From contig JAGTJL010000002.1 in assembly GCA_020746875.1 (NCBI GenBank), forward strand, positions 3,286,001 through 3,350,000: a stretch of DNA of 64,000 nucleotides, read 5' to 3'. Positions 11,986 to 23,614 of the stretch are shown here, in pieces. A model generated the notes under the pieces. That model searched no databases, had not been told where the DNA came from, and worked only from the letters and a program-made list of their open reading frames with translations. Position 1 is the stretch's first letter; every line of letters begins with the position of its first letter. This DNA comes from Rhexocercosporidium sp. MPI-PUGE-AT-0058. Taxonomy: Eukaryota > Ascomycota > Leotiomycetes > Helotiales. The position numbers and the translations under genes are program-made.

Positions 11986-13284
11986 CTTGAGGGATTTGAA
12001 TATATCGAACTTGTCTTTTTTGGCAAAAAAAAAAAGAGGGTTATTTTGTAAGTGAGGAATTTTTCTGAGATGACTGTGAAGTGATGAGGAAGACGTGTGT
12101 TTGATTGAGCTGATGAATCGAAATTCTGGTGGAAGCGATCAGTTATTTTATATTTTTCCATCCGCGTACAAACATGTTCCGTAGTTCTCAGATGACATCC
12201 AACTCTTCGTATCTATTTCTGGTACGAAGCATCAACCCGCTTTACCCCATATATTCCATGAAAAACCGGTACTCCACAAGCTGCTGTGACGTCGATTAAG
12301 ATTCTTGGCGCAGCGACGATCGCAAGAGGTTACGAGATTTAAACTTTTAAGGACTCGGTTAATAGGTTTGTCTGCTGTTTCGGTGATCATGACTTGTTCG
12401 TTTAGTAAGAGGGTGACCGTAGACTGGGAAGCAAGTGAATGAAGTCGATGGGAGTCACCAAAGTACTGTAATCTTTTTGATCTACATAGGTTTGCATTAA
12501 TGCAAGATTTTGGATAGAAGGAAAAATTTCAAATCTGGCAGGACTTGAGTACGTAAGTACAAGGTCTTTGCTCCGAGGCATTCACAAGCTTTCCCTGCCT
12601 TGTCCGTAAACAGGGGCGGTGGATGCTGGCAGCCGGTGAGGCTCGGCAATTCTGCGGTGAGAGCGATGATCATCAGCTGATATTTGTCGACTCGGTTATA
12701 CGGACCTATAATATCCACTAGTATTATTCTCTGACGTGAGTAACACGAGCCATGGACATAGCTTTCACTGGAGCAAGTAGCTGACGATTGAGGATATGAT
12801 CTCTTTCCATGCATAAGCTATGAAAGGGTTTCCAAAGGAACGTGATTTTCACATGCCTGACGTAATTATTTCAGGCAATGACCGGAAATGTTCAGGAGGG
12901 AATTAAGCTCCAAGATCATTCAGAATATCTCCAGGGAAGTAAGTAATTTATGTTAGTGCTAAGGTATCCATTAAAGACATGCTGGAGGCAGTGGATTCCG
13001 TGTTGATACTCGCTTAAAGTTGCGGCGTTTGAGAGGAAGCTCACTGGCAAGATTCTCCTGAAAAGTAAACAAGCCCAGAATAACAACGGAGAAACATGTT
13101 CACCTGGTGATATTGGCGGTGCATTGGCTAAGCAGAAACATACCCATAAAATTCAAGGACCGTTACCATGATCAAAGTCCCAAAAGATTCCTACAACAAT
13201 TCCTAGCCATTGAAGTAGATCAGGAGATACCCTCCGACTTCTCTTCGCAGCACGCCTTGACAAATGCGTAGCAGTGAGCCAATT
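11986..13284. other. Intergenic: promoter side of cerato-platanin and 3' flank of AA9 gene
   Basis: An A-run (A11, near 12028-12038) in the likely 5' leader of the cerato-platanin mRNA is the only visible feature. Short frames such as 12497-12814 minus have no family features. Confidence 0.5.
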
Positions 13285-14343
13285 CTACCCTTTCCACAGA
13301 GCGGGCCCGGGAATCGTATAATTGGTCACGGTAATATATGGGTTGAAGAGAATTCCAGGATCAGTCGCCTTGTAAAATGCGGTGGCCAAGGTTCCCACGG
13401 GCTTTTGTGTGCCCGAGCCAGTAACATCGATGTTGACACAGAATGGGTAGTTCTGAGCTCCGTTCAGTGCACCGCCACCGTGGAGAGCAATAATTTCGTG
13501 ACGAAACACATAATGACCTTCGCTTGGTCGTTAGAAGGGGTACTGTAATATACTAGAGCCATGTGGGGTAGAGGAAGGAAGCGGTTGTGTATTTACTTAC
13601 CGGGAGCAAGGGCCTTAGGTACGGTTGTGGTCCATGTATTGTTATTCGCGATCAAGACGCCCGTAGCCCAGACTTGTGTAGAAAAATTGATGCCGGACTC
13701 TTCAATCTTGACAAACTTGAGAGTACTTTTGGCAACCTGTGTTTCATGTCAACAGCTTTCTTGACATCAGGTAGACGTCTGAGGCCGGTCTCAGGCGATT
13801 CAAGACCTGGTGGAATAACTCAAGGTACAACAGGGTCATTGAGGAACAAAATTGTCTGAAAGAGAAGGAAAATACATACGCTCTTGCAGTCCCCACCACA
13901 ATTGGCAACGTATGTTACCACAGGACCAATGTTATGAGGCCAGGTTGTCCACTGGAACTGCACAGTTCCACCTGCAGGTACGGTTGCGGAGACGTTGGCA
14001 TTGACGGCATTCTTGTGACAGATGATGTTCGGGTTTCTACATGTTTTCAATCTGATGTTAGCAAAAAGCACGCCTGGTAGGTGCGATGATTGAGGGAAAG
14101 ACATCGGAGATGTATGCCGACTTACTGATACTCGGTAGGGGGCACAAAGCCGATATCAAGAGCTTCCTCATACCATCCTGGAGTCTGCGGGATTGGAACC
14201 TTATTGACGATGTCATACCAGTAGCCTACTTGCCATCCTTTTGTGTAGACCCCATTTGCCACAATGCCAGAGACGAAGCCGTGTCCAAGAGCTGTAGTGG
14301 TCAAAGCACTGAAAATGCTGGCTATGTTGAGAGTACCACGCAT
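13285..14343 (-). CDS. AA9 lytic polysaccharide monooxygenase (former GH61)
   Basis: Copper enzyme that oxidatively cuts cellulose or related glucans outside the cell. Exons 14343-14126, 14036-13880, 13736-13601 and 13517-13285 join in frame (744 bases, 247 residues). Signal peptide residues 1-20 end in ALG, leaving the obligatory N-terminal copper ligand His21 (HGFVSG). The second histidine-brace ligand is His107 in WPHNIGP. The core motif RHEIIALH followed by GAQNYPFC supplies His183, Gln192 and the axial Tyr194. Cysteines at 79, 119, 123 and 197 are consistent with family disulfides. There is no CBM1 module or GPI tail, so this is a stand-alone catalytic domain. It sits between cerato-platanin and a secreted esterase, suggesting a plant wall-facing cluster. 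Regioselectivity cannot be read from the sequence. Confidence 0.96.
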
Positions 14344-15485
14344 ATTTGTCGTTACTTAAATAGATACAAGAATGAATGGAAGGGTAAATGATGTGAAAAA
14401 AAGTAGAAACAGGTCGAAGGAGTATATATGTACAGAAGAATTACAAGCCCATAGCTGTAGAGCAGTCCAGCCATTGGCGCAAATACTTTTTTTTCTATCC
14501 GAACATGCTCGTTACAACCAAGAGAAGTGCACTTTAAATAATCAGCACCTATTGGTGTAGTCATTCCTTGACACATCACCCTTCTTTGGATCATACGGTG
14601 TGATTACAGACAAATTAAGACCATTGGTGCGAAGTCGTGTCTGTCGTGATCAGATTAAAAGCACTGTCTGCATACCTTGGTCATATTCTCCTGTGAATCT
14701 TGGAAGTCAGGTTTTACTGCAATCTCTTCGGAAGAAGCAAGTCCGTTTGCTACGACTAGGTCTTCTTCTGGTGTATTATGCAAGAAGAGAAAAGCGCCAG
14801 AAGCGAATGCCATGCGCAGTACCTTAGGGGCCTAGCCAGATGAGCCATTTCACTAGGTTCAACTACCGACATCGATACAGAGCTTTAAGTATCGACCAGG
14901 ATCAAGTAGGCTTTCGATTGTGTCAACCCGGGTTTGCGGAACGGCGGGGAGGCGGCCGGTATTAGCTTACCGATGAGGGGTGCCTGCATTGCGACTTATG
15001 TCACAAGAACAGGTCCAATAGAGCAATGATCATCAATCATTAGGGCATTATCAAGAATACACAGCCAACTGCAAGAAATTCGATTAAATAGCCATTTGAA
15101 ATTTACGATTCCGATGCGTTGCCAGCAATCTGTGGCAGATAATCTGCTAAGTCACGTTCCAAATCAGATTTGTATTCGCAAGTTAAATGTACCTGGCGAG
15201 TGATCTGTTCATGCAGATTGTGTAAGGCAGACTTGCGTTAGTATTCGTCGCAAGATACCTCGCCCTCACTACTAGGTAGAGAGCAGGTCTTAATCCAAAG
15301 TCTTCTAAAGACTAAGACCTTTCAAAACTGTATGTAATGCAGTAATGTATAGATATATCTCCCTCGTGAAGCTGCATCAGTCTTTATAGGACCTCTCTGG
15401 GGCGATGGAATTCCAGCAAACGCCCAATCAGTATCTATTGAGCTTAGAAGGCATACGACATGTCCATTCATACCTAAAAGCTAAC
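14344..15485. other. Intergenic, no gene seen
   Basis: Promoter side of the AA9 gene on the left and 3' flank of the carboxylesterase on the right. No frame with recognisable features on either strand. Confidence 0.5.
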
Positions 15486-17305
15486 TTAAGCCAAGATCTC
15501 CCTAGAGACAGTGTTGATGAAGTCTATTCCTTCCTTCCTCCAAGTATCAGCCTCCACATATGTCTGATTTGAATTCCAAACCATGTTTTTGGGTGCACCA
15601 ATGTCATATTTCGGCCAATATGGCAGTGTGCTATTGCCTTTGCTGGTATTCGGATTATGATCGTGGACGAAGGAGATATATGCTTTTCCGATGTTGTGAC
15701 TCAAATTCGTGTAGTTCTGATATTTCGGCAAAGGGCCAAGTGCGCCAGAGATGTTCTGGAAACTGAACACCACGTTGTCAAAGTGCCTTGCTCCATCAGT
15801 GACAGCAGCGTTCCACAGCGGTGTGTCGAAGCGATAGCTGTACACCGACTGGCCAGCTGTGGCATACAGCTCGCAGAACTTTCGACGTCCTGAAATCATC
15901 ACGAGGTCTCCTGCGATTGCAGCACTTCGACGCCATTGTAAACCTTTGTTTAGGAAAATGGTTGCGTTCTTAATGTAGTATGGAGGTTGATTGGCGGGGT
16001 CGTTAGGATACAGCTCCAATAGCTTGCGCGCCGTGTTGGGTGTAATAGCGTACGATCGATAGTAGAGCAGGTTATTGAAGATAGCTGTCTCATTATCTAA
16101 GCCTGGAACACCGAAATTGCTTCCTTCATCGCTGTTGGCGCCGTTTAGCATTGGAAGACGTATGAACTTCCCTTGCGCCATCAAAGTGCTCGGGTATGCT
16201 GTAAGGAAATCACCTGAACGTAGTCAGTACCGTCCAACTTTACATCACAATCAAACAAATTTTGCGGGATATTCGAGGGAGCTCAAACTGCTCACTTACC
16301 ATCGATCAGCGGATTCCAAACAGTTGTGACACGTGCCTTCCAAAGCTGATCAGATGACAGACCCCGTAAACAAGCGAGCTGGTTTGTTGACGTCCAACAA
16401 TTCGTCGCTCTTGTCAAGTTCTCGGTGTGTGCTGCGTAGTACGCCAGTGGCTGGACTTGAGCTCCAGTTGGGCCTCCGGATTCCAGGATTGCTGACTGAA
16501 AAAGATTGTCATTTCGGCCATCGTAGGAAAGTAGATGGTAAGCTATACTCTGAGCTCCAGCAGATTCTCCCCAAATGGTAATTCGATTTGGGTCCCCTCC
16601 GAATGCAGCAATATTCTCCTTAATCCAACGGAACGCAAGTCTCTGATCAAGTAACCCGGCATTCGAATTTCCTTCGGCGAGTAATTGCGGGGTCTGCAAA
16701 AATCCCCAAACACCAAGGCGATAATTTAAAGACACTTGAAAAATCAGCTCAGCAGTTGCCAGATTTCCATTCAAGAATTACCTGTGATTATTGGCTTTCC
16801 AATTTCCTGTCCAACATGAGTAATACCCGAAATATTGTATTGAGGATCGGCGGTCGAGCCAGCGTAAAGACCACCACCGTAAACCCAGACAAGGACTGGC
16901 AGCTTGTCTTTGGGGGTGGTTCCAGCAGGTCGAACAACTTTGAGAAGTAAGTAAAGTTCCGGGAGTACTCGGGAGAGAAATACCGTTCAATGTGAGACAA
17001 TCTTCCGAGAGTGTGAAGTTTGGGTTGCTGTATTGATAGCAAGAGAAGCCATATTCTGTAGCATTTCTGGCGCCAGTAAATGCAGTGTCAAGTGACTTGG
17101 GACGAGCGAATCGAAGTGGACCTATGGGAGGGATCGCGTAGGGGATGCCGAGGAATTGATCTTGCTGCCATTCAGGAACATGTTTGCCAAAATATGTCCC
17201 ATTCTTTACTTTTGCGATCGGAACAGAGGAATTGATACCAAGTCCCGCCACTGTCACCGAAAACAGTGTTGTGGATAGAAGGCCAGCAAGCGAAAGGGAA
17301 AACAT
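15486..17305 (-). CDS. Secreted type B carboxylesterase (alpha/beta-hydrolase)
   Basis: Exons 17305-16984, 16937-16782, 16734-16300 and 16213-15486 join in frame to 546 residues, normal for this family. The signal peptide is [21 protein letters not shown]. Family signatures are EDCLTLN at the exon 1/2 junction, the oxyanion region [11 protein letters not shown], and the nucleophile elbow GESAGAQS with Ser217 as nucleophile. The acid residue is probably in [12 protein letters not shown] and the base His in ARHFDNVVF. Many NxS/T sites suggest a glycosylated extracellular protein. Related fungal enzymes act on lipids, cutin-like or aromatic esters; the substrate here is unknown. It closes a same-strand run of secreted proteins (cerato-platanin, AA9, esterase). 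Confidence 0.95.
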
Positions 17306-18627
17306 TTTCCTCGTTTATCGAATCCAAAATCTCGCCTAGTCAACAATGTTTTTGATTGAATCCATAAAACGAGAAAACAGCAGCGCTGCTCAGTATTTAT
17401 TCAAATTCAATATCTGTGGAATCATGATGACATGGAGGCAGCCCTTACCAATTCACTAGTGATAGAAAATGTAGATTCTCCACTACAAGGGGATGTGAGC
17501 CTGGGCTTGATTATAATTGGAGGAAGATTTCAGATTTACGGAAAATTCTTGGCGGGAAACGATAAACAAGGGGAACCCCGCTCTTGGCAGGTACTTGAAG
17601 ATGTTGCGAATTTTGTCGTGCAGATAATTCAACGTGAGCATGATGAAACCAATAATCAATGAGAAATGGCGGTCTTTTTGCAAATACTTGGATTATTTTG
17701 TCCTCAGGTGCTGAAAACATGTTCAAATGAAGATGCTATTCCACGACGAAGAAAATTGACAAGCCGACTCTCATTTCTGATACCCAGTGATCTCGTTTGC
17801 TACCTGCTCTGTTTTGTTTTGACACTGATTTGCGCTAGAACTGTCCCGATTAATTCTTATCACATATTGAGAGAGGAAGCTGTAAACAACTACAGAAATT
17901 TTCCTTGAACCTTATAGTCAAGCTAACAGAAGTCATCAGCCATGACTCACAAAGGTACTATACCATTCGGAGGCCGAAGTGGCGAAGTAATTAGCCTTTC
18001 CATGGCGAAAGCGCAACACTCCTGTTTTCAACTTATTGAGAATACAGAAATGATGGTGAGATTTTTAGCCGAATTCGAGGTATATCGCCAGATCAGCACA
18101 GAACATCTCCAGCAGAAATTATTAAAATTTGAAGAGCAAAGGAGATGGAAATGCGAGCTCGGCGAGTATCTCTATTTTACTAGTGCGCGGTTGTTTCCAA
18201 GCGATTTGGTATGCAAAATACCAACGGAGTTTCAAGGAACCAGCAGGAACACTTTACCAATGTTGACTTGCTTCGCGTGCCAACACTCAATCAAGGTCGG
18301 GATGTTGGTTTCTGTCCCTCCAAGCTCCCACGTTGGTTCTTGGACTCAGCATTGCATACTAGCTGGTTTAAATGGCCGCGCTGAGAATCTGTACTTTCTG
18401 TGATCTTAGATCCCACTGCATTGTTCGCAGGCTTTTTGTGTTGTTGACTTCAACACATCTTATCATCTCCATGCTCGTGTTATGACTACCGCCGCTCTGC
18501 AACATAGCAGCTTGCTGTATTTTCCAAGATAATTGGGCGATGTCCCTAGGTAAGTACAAGGACATGGTCTTCTCAATTAGTGGGATCTGACGCACAGTTT
18601 AGGAAGCTCCTAGTCCCAATTTTGAAG
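17306..18627. other. Intergenic with one uncertain plus-strand frame (17942-18403)
   Basis: The plus frame 17942-18403 opens with ATG and runs 153 codons. It has no signal peptide, domain or low-complexity bias that I recognise, and ends in a stretch of mixed composition. It may be an orphan gene or chance. The rest contains the esterase promoter and nothing else visible. Confidence 0.25.
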
Positions 18628-19037
18628 ATGAACACTCCGAGCAACCAAACCTGCTTCAATTCTATCTAACCTCCCTGAAAGTTCAACCGCTTGCGGTGTT
18701 ACCGACCTGAAGAACAACACTGCGATACTGGCCGCTTCTTGTAGAGATAACCCCGTTGCAGTCTACAGGCAGATCAGAGCTCCACTTTGCAATCAATACT
18801 GCAACTTGATGACGGCGACGCTCGAAGAGAGCCCCTTCTACGTGTCGTCAGAGCGCCAAGAATATTTCTAGTTGGGGATGCCAGAACGAATGGAAGAAAA
18901 GTGCAGCGTCGCCTGTGACGAAGGCTGGTAAGGTGGTGCTGGCTTGTATAGTGGTTATGGTTGGAGTATGCGCGATGGGTTTCTTGCTGGACAATGGGCT
19001 GGGGGATCCTATGAAGATGAAAGTCTCAGGTTTTAGT
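18628..19037 (+). pseudogene. Decayed copy of the eight-cysteine family found at 19935 and 39679
   Basis: Reading across frames reproduces the family order seen in the two intact copies: an ATG and NQTCFNSI, then SSTACGVTDLKNNTAIL, CNQYCN, EESPF, then (another frame) NISSWGCQNEW and a hydrophobic tail (VVLACIVVMVGVCAMGF). The frame breaks twice: near 18665-18690, where the first frame hits TAA, and near 18855-18875, where the second hits TAG. Two of the eight conserved cysteines are also gone: the first of the CC pair reads Ser, and so does the one after EESPF. Loss of both frame and key residues argues for a true pseudogene rather than sequencing error. It lies 0.9 kb upstream of an intact copy on the same strand, so tandem duplication is likely. 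Confidence 0.75.
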
Positions 19038-19934
19038 CGCACACTAATCCTCGATGGAGGACTTCTTGATGGATGAGTTAATCAATATTTATACGAACTT
19101 GTGGAAAGTCAAATAAACCTGAAAAGACTTCAGTATCAACACAGTCAACACCTCCGGGTGAATCTTTGTACCTTATCATGCCTGAAGTTGTACATATGCA
19201 GCGATAATAAGCTGTTCCCATGATGAGCCACGAAGAACTCGTTCAAACTCTAATAAGGTGCGCTTTCATTGGCTATTGTCAACCAACAACTGTAAATACC
19301 TCCTTGGGCCAGCAGCATGCCCCCCAAAAAATCCACTGTCATCCGAGAAAATTGACAGTCAACTGGGCTCGCCGTTTCTTGAAAGCAGATCTTGCTAGCC
19401 ACAGATATTCACGAGTCTGGAGGAAAAAAGATATTCATTGCAGCTGTGCAAGATCCCGATCTCAGCACAGGTACATGCCAAGAAACAGAAATGTTGGTTA
19501 TGTGCCTGCAAACGAGCTGGCGGGTAAGTCAGAGATGCAGGCTTCTAAGGTTTCAGATAGCCGCCAGGTTCTCGTTACCAGATTTGATTGACTTGGCAGG
19601 CGTTGGTTGATGCACAAGAACTATTTGAACTCGTCTAGGTCTGCCTTCTTGGTCTGCACCTGGGTTTAAACAATATTTGAAGTCAAATAAGATTTGACAG
19701 CATCAGCCTTTTGTATGACAAGAGTCAACAAGTTCCTTGCAGATTTGTTTTCTCCCCGTCCAGCGGGTACATCTAACTATTAACCCCAACTCAAACTTAT
19801 CGACTCGTTAAAAGTGCTTAAAGTATCTTGATCCTTTATGAAACCAGCTTGATTAGGTGTGTTTAGAGACCTAAAATCAACGTTTGACAGGTTTATAACT
19901 AAACTTGTGATAAGCCACTACCCTCACTTAAACA
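19038..19934. other. Intergenic between decayed and intact eight-cysteine copies
   Basis: Overlapping plus frames at 19220-19591 and 19392-19610 have no features I can place. The right part is the promoter of the 19935 gene. Confidence 0.45.
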
Positions 19935-20306
19935 ATGTCGATGCACTTAAACCTATATTGCTCAAACATCGCGCAAGACATCCCATGGTCATCTACTGCT
20001 TGCGCTGTCACTACTGCAGAAAACAATACCGCCATCATGGAAAACTGCTGTGGAAAGAATGCCGTCGCACCATACGGATTCAATGACTCCGTCGAGTATC
20101 CATGGTGTTACCGGTACTGCAACATAACGACCCCTATATTCAGAGAAAGCTCGGTCTTCGAATGTCTGGATTCGGCCAATCTTACGGGGTGGGTTTGTCG
20201 TGATGAATTAAAGGGAGATGCAGCTCCTACCCTGGAAAAATTGGACAGAGTGATTCTTGCTGGAATGGTAGTACTGGCTGGGGTCTGTGTGATTAGTGCA
20301 TTCTAG
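19935..20306 (+). CDS. Eight-cysteine protein with C-terminal hydrophobic tail, uncharacterised family (copy 1)
   Basis: 123-residue single-exon gene. Cysteines fall at 9, 23, 38, 39, 58, 62, 77 and 88, matching copy 2 (39679-40065) exactly in spacing through the first seven: x13, x14, CC, x18, x3, x14. Shared words are AENNTAI/ERNNTAI, YCNITTP/YCNISTP, LTGWVCRDE/LTGWSCRDE and a VDRV-like lead into the last membrane segment (ILAGMVVLAGVCVISAF). There is no N-terminal signal peptide, which is odd for so many paired cysteines and NxT sites. Either an upstream exon is missed, export is unconventional, or the tail anchors the protein. I know no named domain with this pattern; function is unknown. 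Confidence 0.75.
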   Translation: MSMHLNLYCSNIAQDIPWSSTACAVTTAENNTAIMENCCGKNAVAPYGFNDSVEYPWCYRYCNITTPIFRESSVFECLDSANLTGWVCRDELKGDAAPTLEKLDRVILAGMVVLAGVCVISAF

Positions 20307-21142
20307 GAAGATTTGTTTGTTGATAAGGCCATTGTTGGAACTTTTGATTTCGATACACCTGTGTGGTGCTGGAAGGAGTTTTACGTCGAATAAATAAGTC
20401 GGTTGGGTAGCGACACTCAGTGAATTCGGATTGCCTAGAAGCGTTTGGATCATTAGATATGCGTCGAAGTCAAACTTCTGTCCACGTATCAAAAGGGAAT
20501 GGCTGATGAGATATTCAATGGAAATGGATTTCGATGTGAAGAGGTTTGAAAGTCATCGGGGAGAGGCTTTGTGGGTGAGAGTGACCAAGGCCAAGAACGG
20601 GACTCCCGGTCCCCGTTTGATCTGTATCTCAGAAAACAAATTATGGGTGCAAATATCTGACGGCCAAATAGCTGTAAGAAAAGCAGATAGCAGGTCCTAT
20701 AAAGAAAATAATCGAATATTAATTTATGAGACCTTTACCTGGTAAATGTGCTCCCCATCGGAGAAATGGGTGGCCGATTTTGACAGCGAGAACACCAAAT
20801 TCGAACTTGAATAATACTTTATTTCTCGACTCTACAGACTTCACGAGTCATAAATAAAACAGCGGAATGTCTAAAAATAGCTAAGGTGCGTTCTTATCTA
20901 ACTTATGTTAACAATAAATACTCCAGCTTAAAGGAAATCGCAGGTTCGTCTGATTTCACAAGGCTGTCAATATCGGCCACCCATTCCTCCGATGGAGAGA
21001 ATGTGGTTGATATAATTTCTCGCTTAAATCGGAAACTCCACAGAAAGTACATGCCACCTGTACCCTGCCAGCCTAACAGTAGCCTCACCAGCTTCAAATC
21101 GAGCTCCTCCACAACCACACCACCCATGCCGAACCCAAACCA
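20307..21142. other. Intergenic upstream of COG4, holds an inverted repeat
   Basis: A plus frame (20506-20745, from ATG, about 80 codons) has no recognisable features. The frame 20886-21236 overlaps the COG4 start and is probably leader sequence. The inverted repeat is listed separately. Confidence 0.4.
20751..20999. repeat. 249-base interval flanked by 36-base inverted repeats
   Basis: The left arm 20751-20786 and the reverse complement of the right arm 20964-20999 match at 33 of 36 bases (core ATGGGTGGCCGAT). The arms lie 177 bases apart and end about 140 bases before the COG4 start codon. It could be a small non-autonomous element, or a stem-loop within the COG4 leader. No target-site duplication is obvious to me. 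Confidence 0.7.
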
Positions 21143-23614
21143 ATGCCTCCTCCCGGCCTCACAAATGGCAATTCAGCTCTCCATTCCTCCGAGGAGGCTG
21201 CTGCCTCTCCGAACATCTACGAATCTTCCTCCCTAGCTTCTATCCGCGCATCCCTCTCCGCCCTCCACACCCGCGATGCAGCAATTACCTCGCGGCTACA
21301 AGCCCTGATATCCTCCCAGGCAGACCTTTCACGAGAATTGGGGCGTTTGGATCTCTTACGCGCGCATCTGGGGACTCAGGTCATACATACAAGGGACATC
21401 AGTAATGGCATGCTCGATTCAGCTGCAGGGACAGCATCCCACCTCTCTAGTAAAGTCAAAGAACTTGACCTCGAGAAGAAGCGTGTGGAAGAGACACTAG
21501 GCGTTGTCGAACAGGTCGCCGAGCTCAAAGCATGTGTGCAAGGGGTTGTGGGGTCTATGGGCGCACCGCAGGATTGGGAAGCTGCTGCGGGGTATATTGC
21601 GCGGGCTTCCAAAATTCCCAATCACATTGTCGAGGGAAACTTTGCAGCCAGAATCGTACCGAGTGTTGAGGTTCCAGATGCTCCGGGCGTAACAATCGAG
21701 AATGCAAAAGAATCGCTGTGCGGGCTGTTTTTGAGGGAATTCGAGAAGGCAGCAGAGGAGGGCGACGGAAGCAAAATCACACGGTTCTTCAAGCTGTTCC
21801 CATTGATAGGGAGGGAAGATACTGGATTGGACGTGTATGGGAGATACGTCTGCCAGGGAGTTGCTGCCAGGGCGAGAGAAAGCTTGAGAGAAGGAACCAA
21901 GGGCAGCGCAGGGAAAGATGGATTCTTTTATGCCAATGCCCTTACCCGGCTATTCGAGCATATTGCGCAAATTGTAGATGGCCACGGAGGACTTGTGGAA
22001 AGGCATTACGGTCAAGGGAAGATGGTGAAAGTGATTGAGAGGCTACAAGTGGAGGCAGATGTGCAGGGCGGAATTGTCTTGGATATGTGGGGAGATGAGA
22101 GAAGTGTGGATAGACGGTTAACTGATGTGAAGAGCTACCCGTTCTCCTTCTTGGTACACAGTTTTTTGCCAGCACAGAAGAATATGGGGATTTCAAGAAC
22201 GAGTTCACCCGCTGTAGGAGGCGGGACGAATGAAGACGAAGGCGTGGACATGAAAGAAATCGACGGGCTTCTCAACGAGACCGCGATGATGTTGGGCCGT
22301 TGGTCGATGTACTCACGATTTCTGGCTGGCAAGTGTAGGGTGAGTGCGCCAAAAGCAGTCTTGTTACAGGCAATTTCTAAGATCTCGCAGGACCCGGATG
22401 AGAGTCCTGAAGAGTTATTGGTCATGCCCGATCTGCTCAACAAGTCTGCCCTGAGTCGTAAGATTTCTGCTCGGCTTACCACTCCCTTCAATACGATGTC
22501 CACTTTCTTCTTCAGGAGATCCGTGGAAAAAGCATTCCAATTAGACGAATCTCCCGCAGGGCTTACCCTCAACCCCTCCAAACCTCTTGATGGCAACGCA
22601 CCATTCATCATTTCTGCTGTAGATGACGTTATGTATATCGTCAACACGGTTCTCCAACGTTCACTTGCAACGTCTCTGCGAGAGGTCATTGCTTCAGTAG
22701 TACCCACTATCAGTCGAGTGCTTGGCTCGGATTTCATTGGCATGATCCAGAGGAAGATGCGAGACGAGTCATATCCCAAGGCGGCCATCCAAGGAGGCTT
22801 TCCTCCGGAAGACAAGATAATTGCCTTCATCGTCTTGATCAACTCTCTTGAACTCGCGACTGAGTACTTATCTCGCATTGTCACAACTCGCCTTTCTCCC
22901 GCAGAATTGCCTAATGGCGGCAATGGGCCAAACCCTTTGGATGAAATGTTCCCATTCGGTCACGACTCCACATTCGTAAAGAATGCTCTTGAGAACCTGA
23001 ACTCAAGCTTCGCCTCGAAAACCTCGGAACTCGTGGCAGATGGGCTGCAGGTAATGTTTGAGCGAGTTGTAAAACCTCGACTACGGCCTGTCTTGTCAGA
23101 AACCTTCCGTGACGTAGACTATTCTCTGACAGAAGAGGATCTCGCTGAAATCGCCAGAAATAACGACACAGACGATGACCAGGAGATGATCAACGATCTA
23201 GTCGCAAGGAGATTCGAGCACAGCTGGGAGGCGCTGATGAAACCGATTCAACGAATCATGACACCCAAATCCTTCGCTTCTCTCCTAGACTCGACCGCAA
23301 AGTATCTCTCCAAGGTACTCGAAAAACGGATCTGGGGATTCTCAGGGAAGATCAACGCACTCGGCGCGCAGCGAATGGAGAGAGACTTCTCTGGTATCAT
23401 CAGCGCCGTTGCTAGGGGTGGTCGATATGGTATCCGCGACTCCTTTGCCCGAGTCGCCCAAATGTCAATGCTTGTGAACATGGAAGAAGATGAATGGGAA
23501 GCCATCAACGAAGCCGAGGAAGAAGGCGACGAGGAGATGGCTTGGGTGTTGAATGAAGAAGAAAGACGGCGGGCGAGGATGTTGGTGAGAGGGCAAAGGA
23601 GTCCCGGCATGTAG
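21143..23614 (+). CDS. cog4: Conserved oligomeric Golgi complex subunit 4 (COG4)
   Basis: Single exon of 823 residues, normal for fungal COG4. It is a subunit of the eight-protein tether that captures retrograde vesicles at the Golgi. Recognition rests on the N-terminal coiled coil (about residues 25-130, with EKKRVEETLGVVEQVAELK), the segment KITRFFKLFPLIGREDTGLD (about 212-231), YGRYVCQGVA, and the VERHYGQGKMVKVIERLQ block followed by DMWGDERSVDRRL. The C-terminal part carries acidic EEDEWE and EEGDEEM stretches. The start is the first ATG of the long frame. The window also holds zeta-COP (36.6-37.4 kb) and PMR1 (49-52 kb), but these Golgi genes are not clustered. Confidence 0.93.
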   Translation: MPPPGLTNGNSALHSSEEAAASPNIYESSSLASIRASLSALHTRDAAITSRLQALISSQADLSRELGRLDLLRAHLGTQVIHTRDISNGMLDSAAGTASHLSSKVKELDLEKKRVEETLGVVEQVAELKACVQGVVGSMGAPQDWEAAAGYIARASKIPNHIVEGNFAARIVPSVEVPDAPGVTIENAKESLCGLFLREFEKAAEEGDGSKITRFFKLFPLIGREDTGLDVYGRYVCQGVAARARESLREGTKGSAGKDGFFYANALTRLFEHIAQIVDGHGGLVERHYGQGKMVKVIERLQVEADVQGGIVLDMWGDERSVDRRLTDVKSYPFSFLVHSFLPAQKNMGISRTSSPAVGGGTNEDEGVDMKEIDGLLNETAMMLGRWSMYSRFLAGKCRVSAPKAVLLQAISKISQDPDESPEELLVMPDLLNKSALSRKISARLTTPFNTMSTFFFRRSVEKAFQLDESPAGLTLNPSKPLDGNAPFIISAVDDVMYIVNTVLQRSLATSLREVIASVVPTISRVLGSDFIGMIQRKMRDESYPKAAIQGGFPPEDKIIAFIVLINSLELATEYLSRIVTTRLSPAELPNGGNGPNPLDEMFPFGHDSTFVKNALENLNSSFASKTSELVADGLQVMFERVVKPRLRPVLSETFRDVDYSLTEEDLAEIARNNDTDDDQEMINDLVARRFEHSWEALMKPIQRIMTPKSFASLLDSTAKYLSKVLEKRIWGFSGKINALGAQRMERDFSGIISAVARGGRYGIRDSFARVAQMSMLVNMEEDEWEAINEAEEEGDEEMAWVLNEEERRRARMLVRGQRSPGM

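Noticed and set aside
22135..22923. 262-codon minus-strand frame inside COG4
   Set aside because: Antisense shadow of a highly conserved housekeeping gene.
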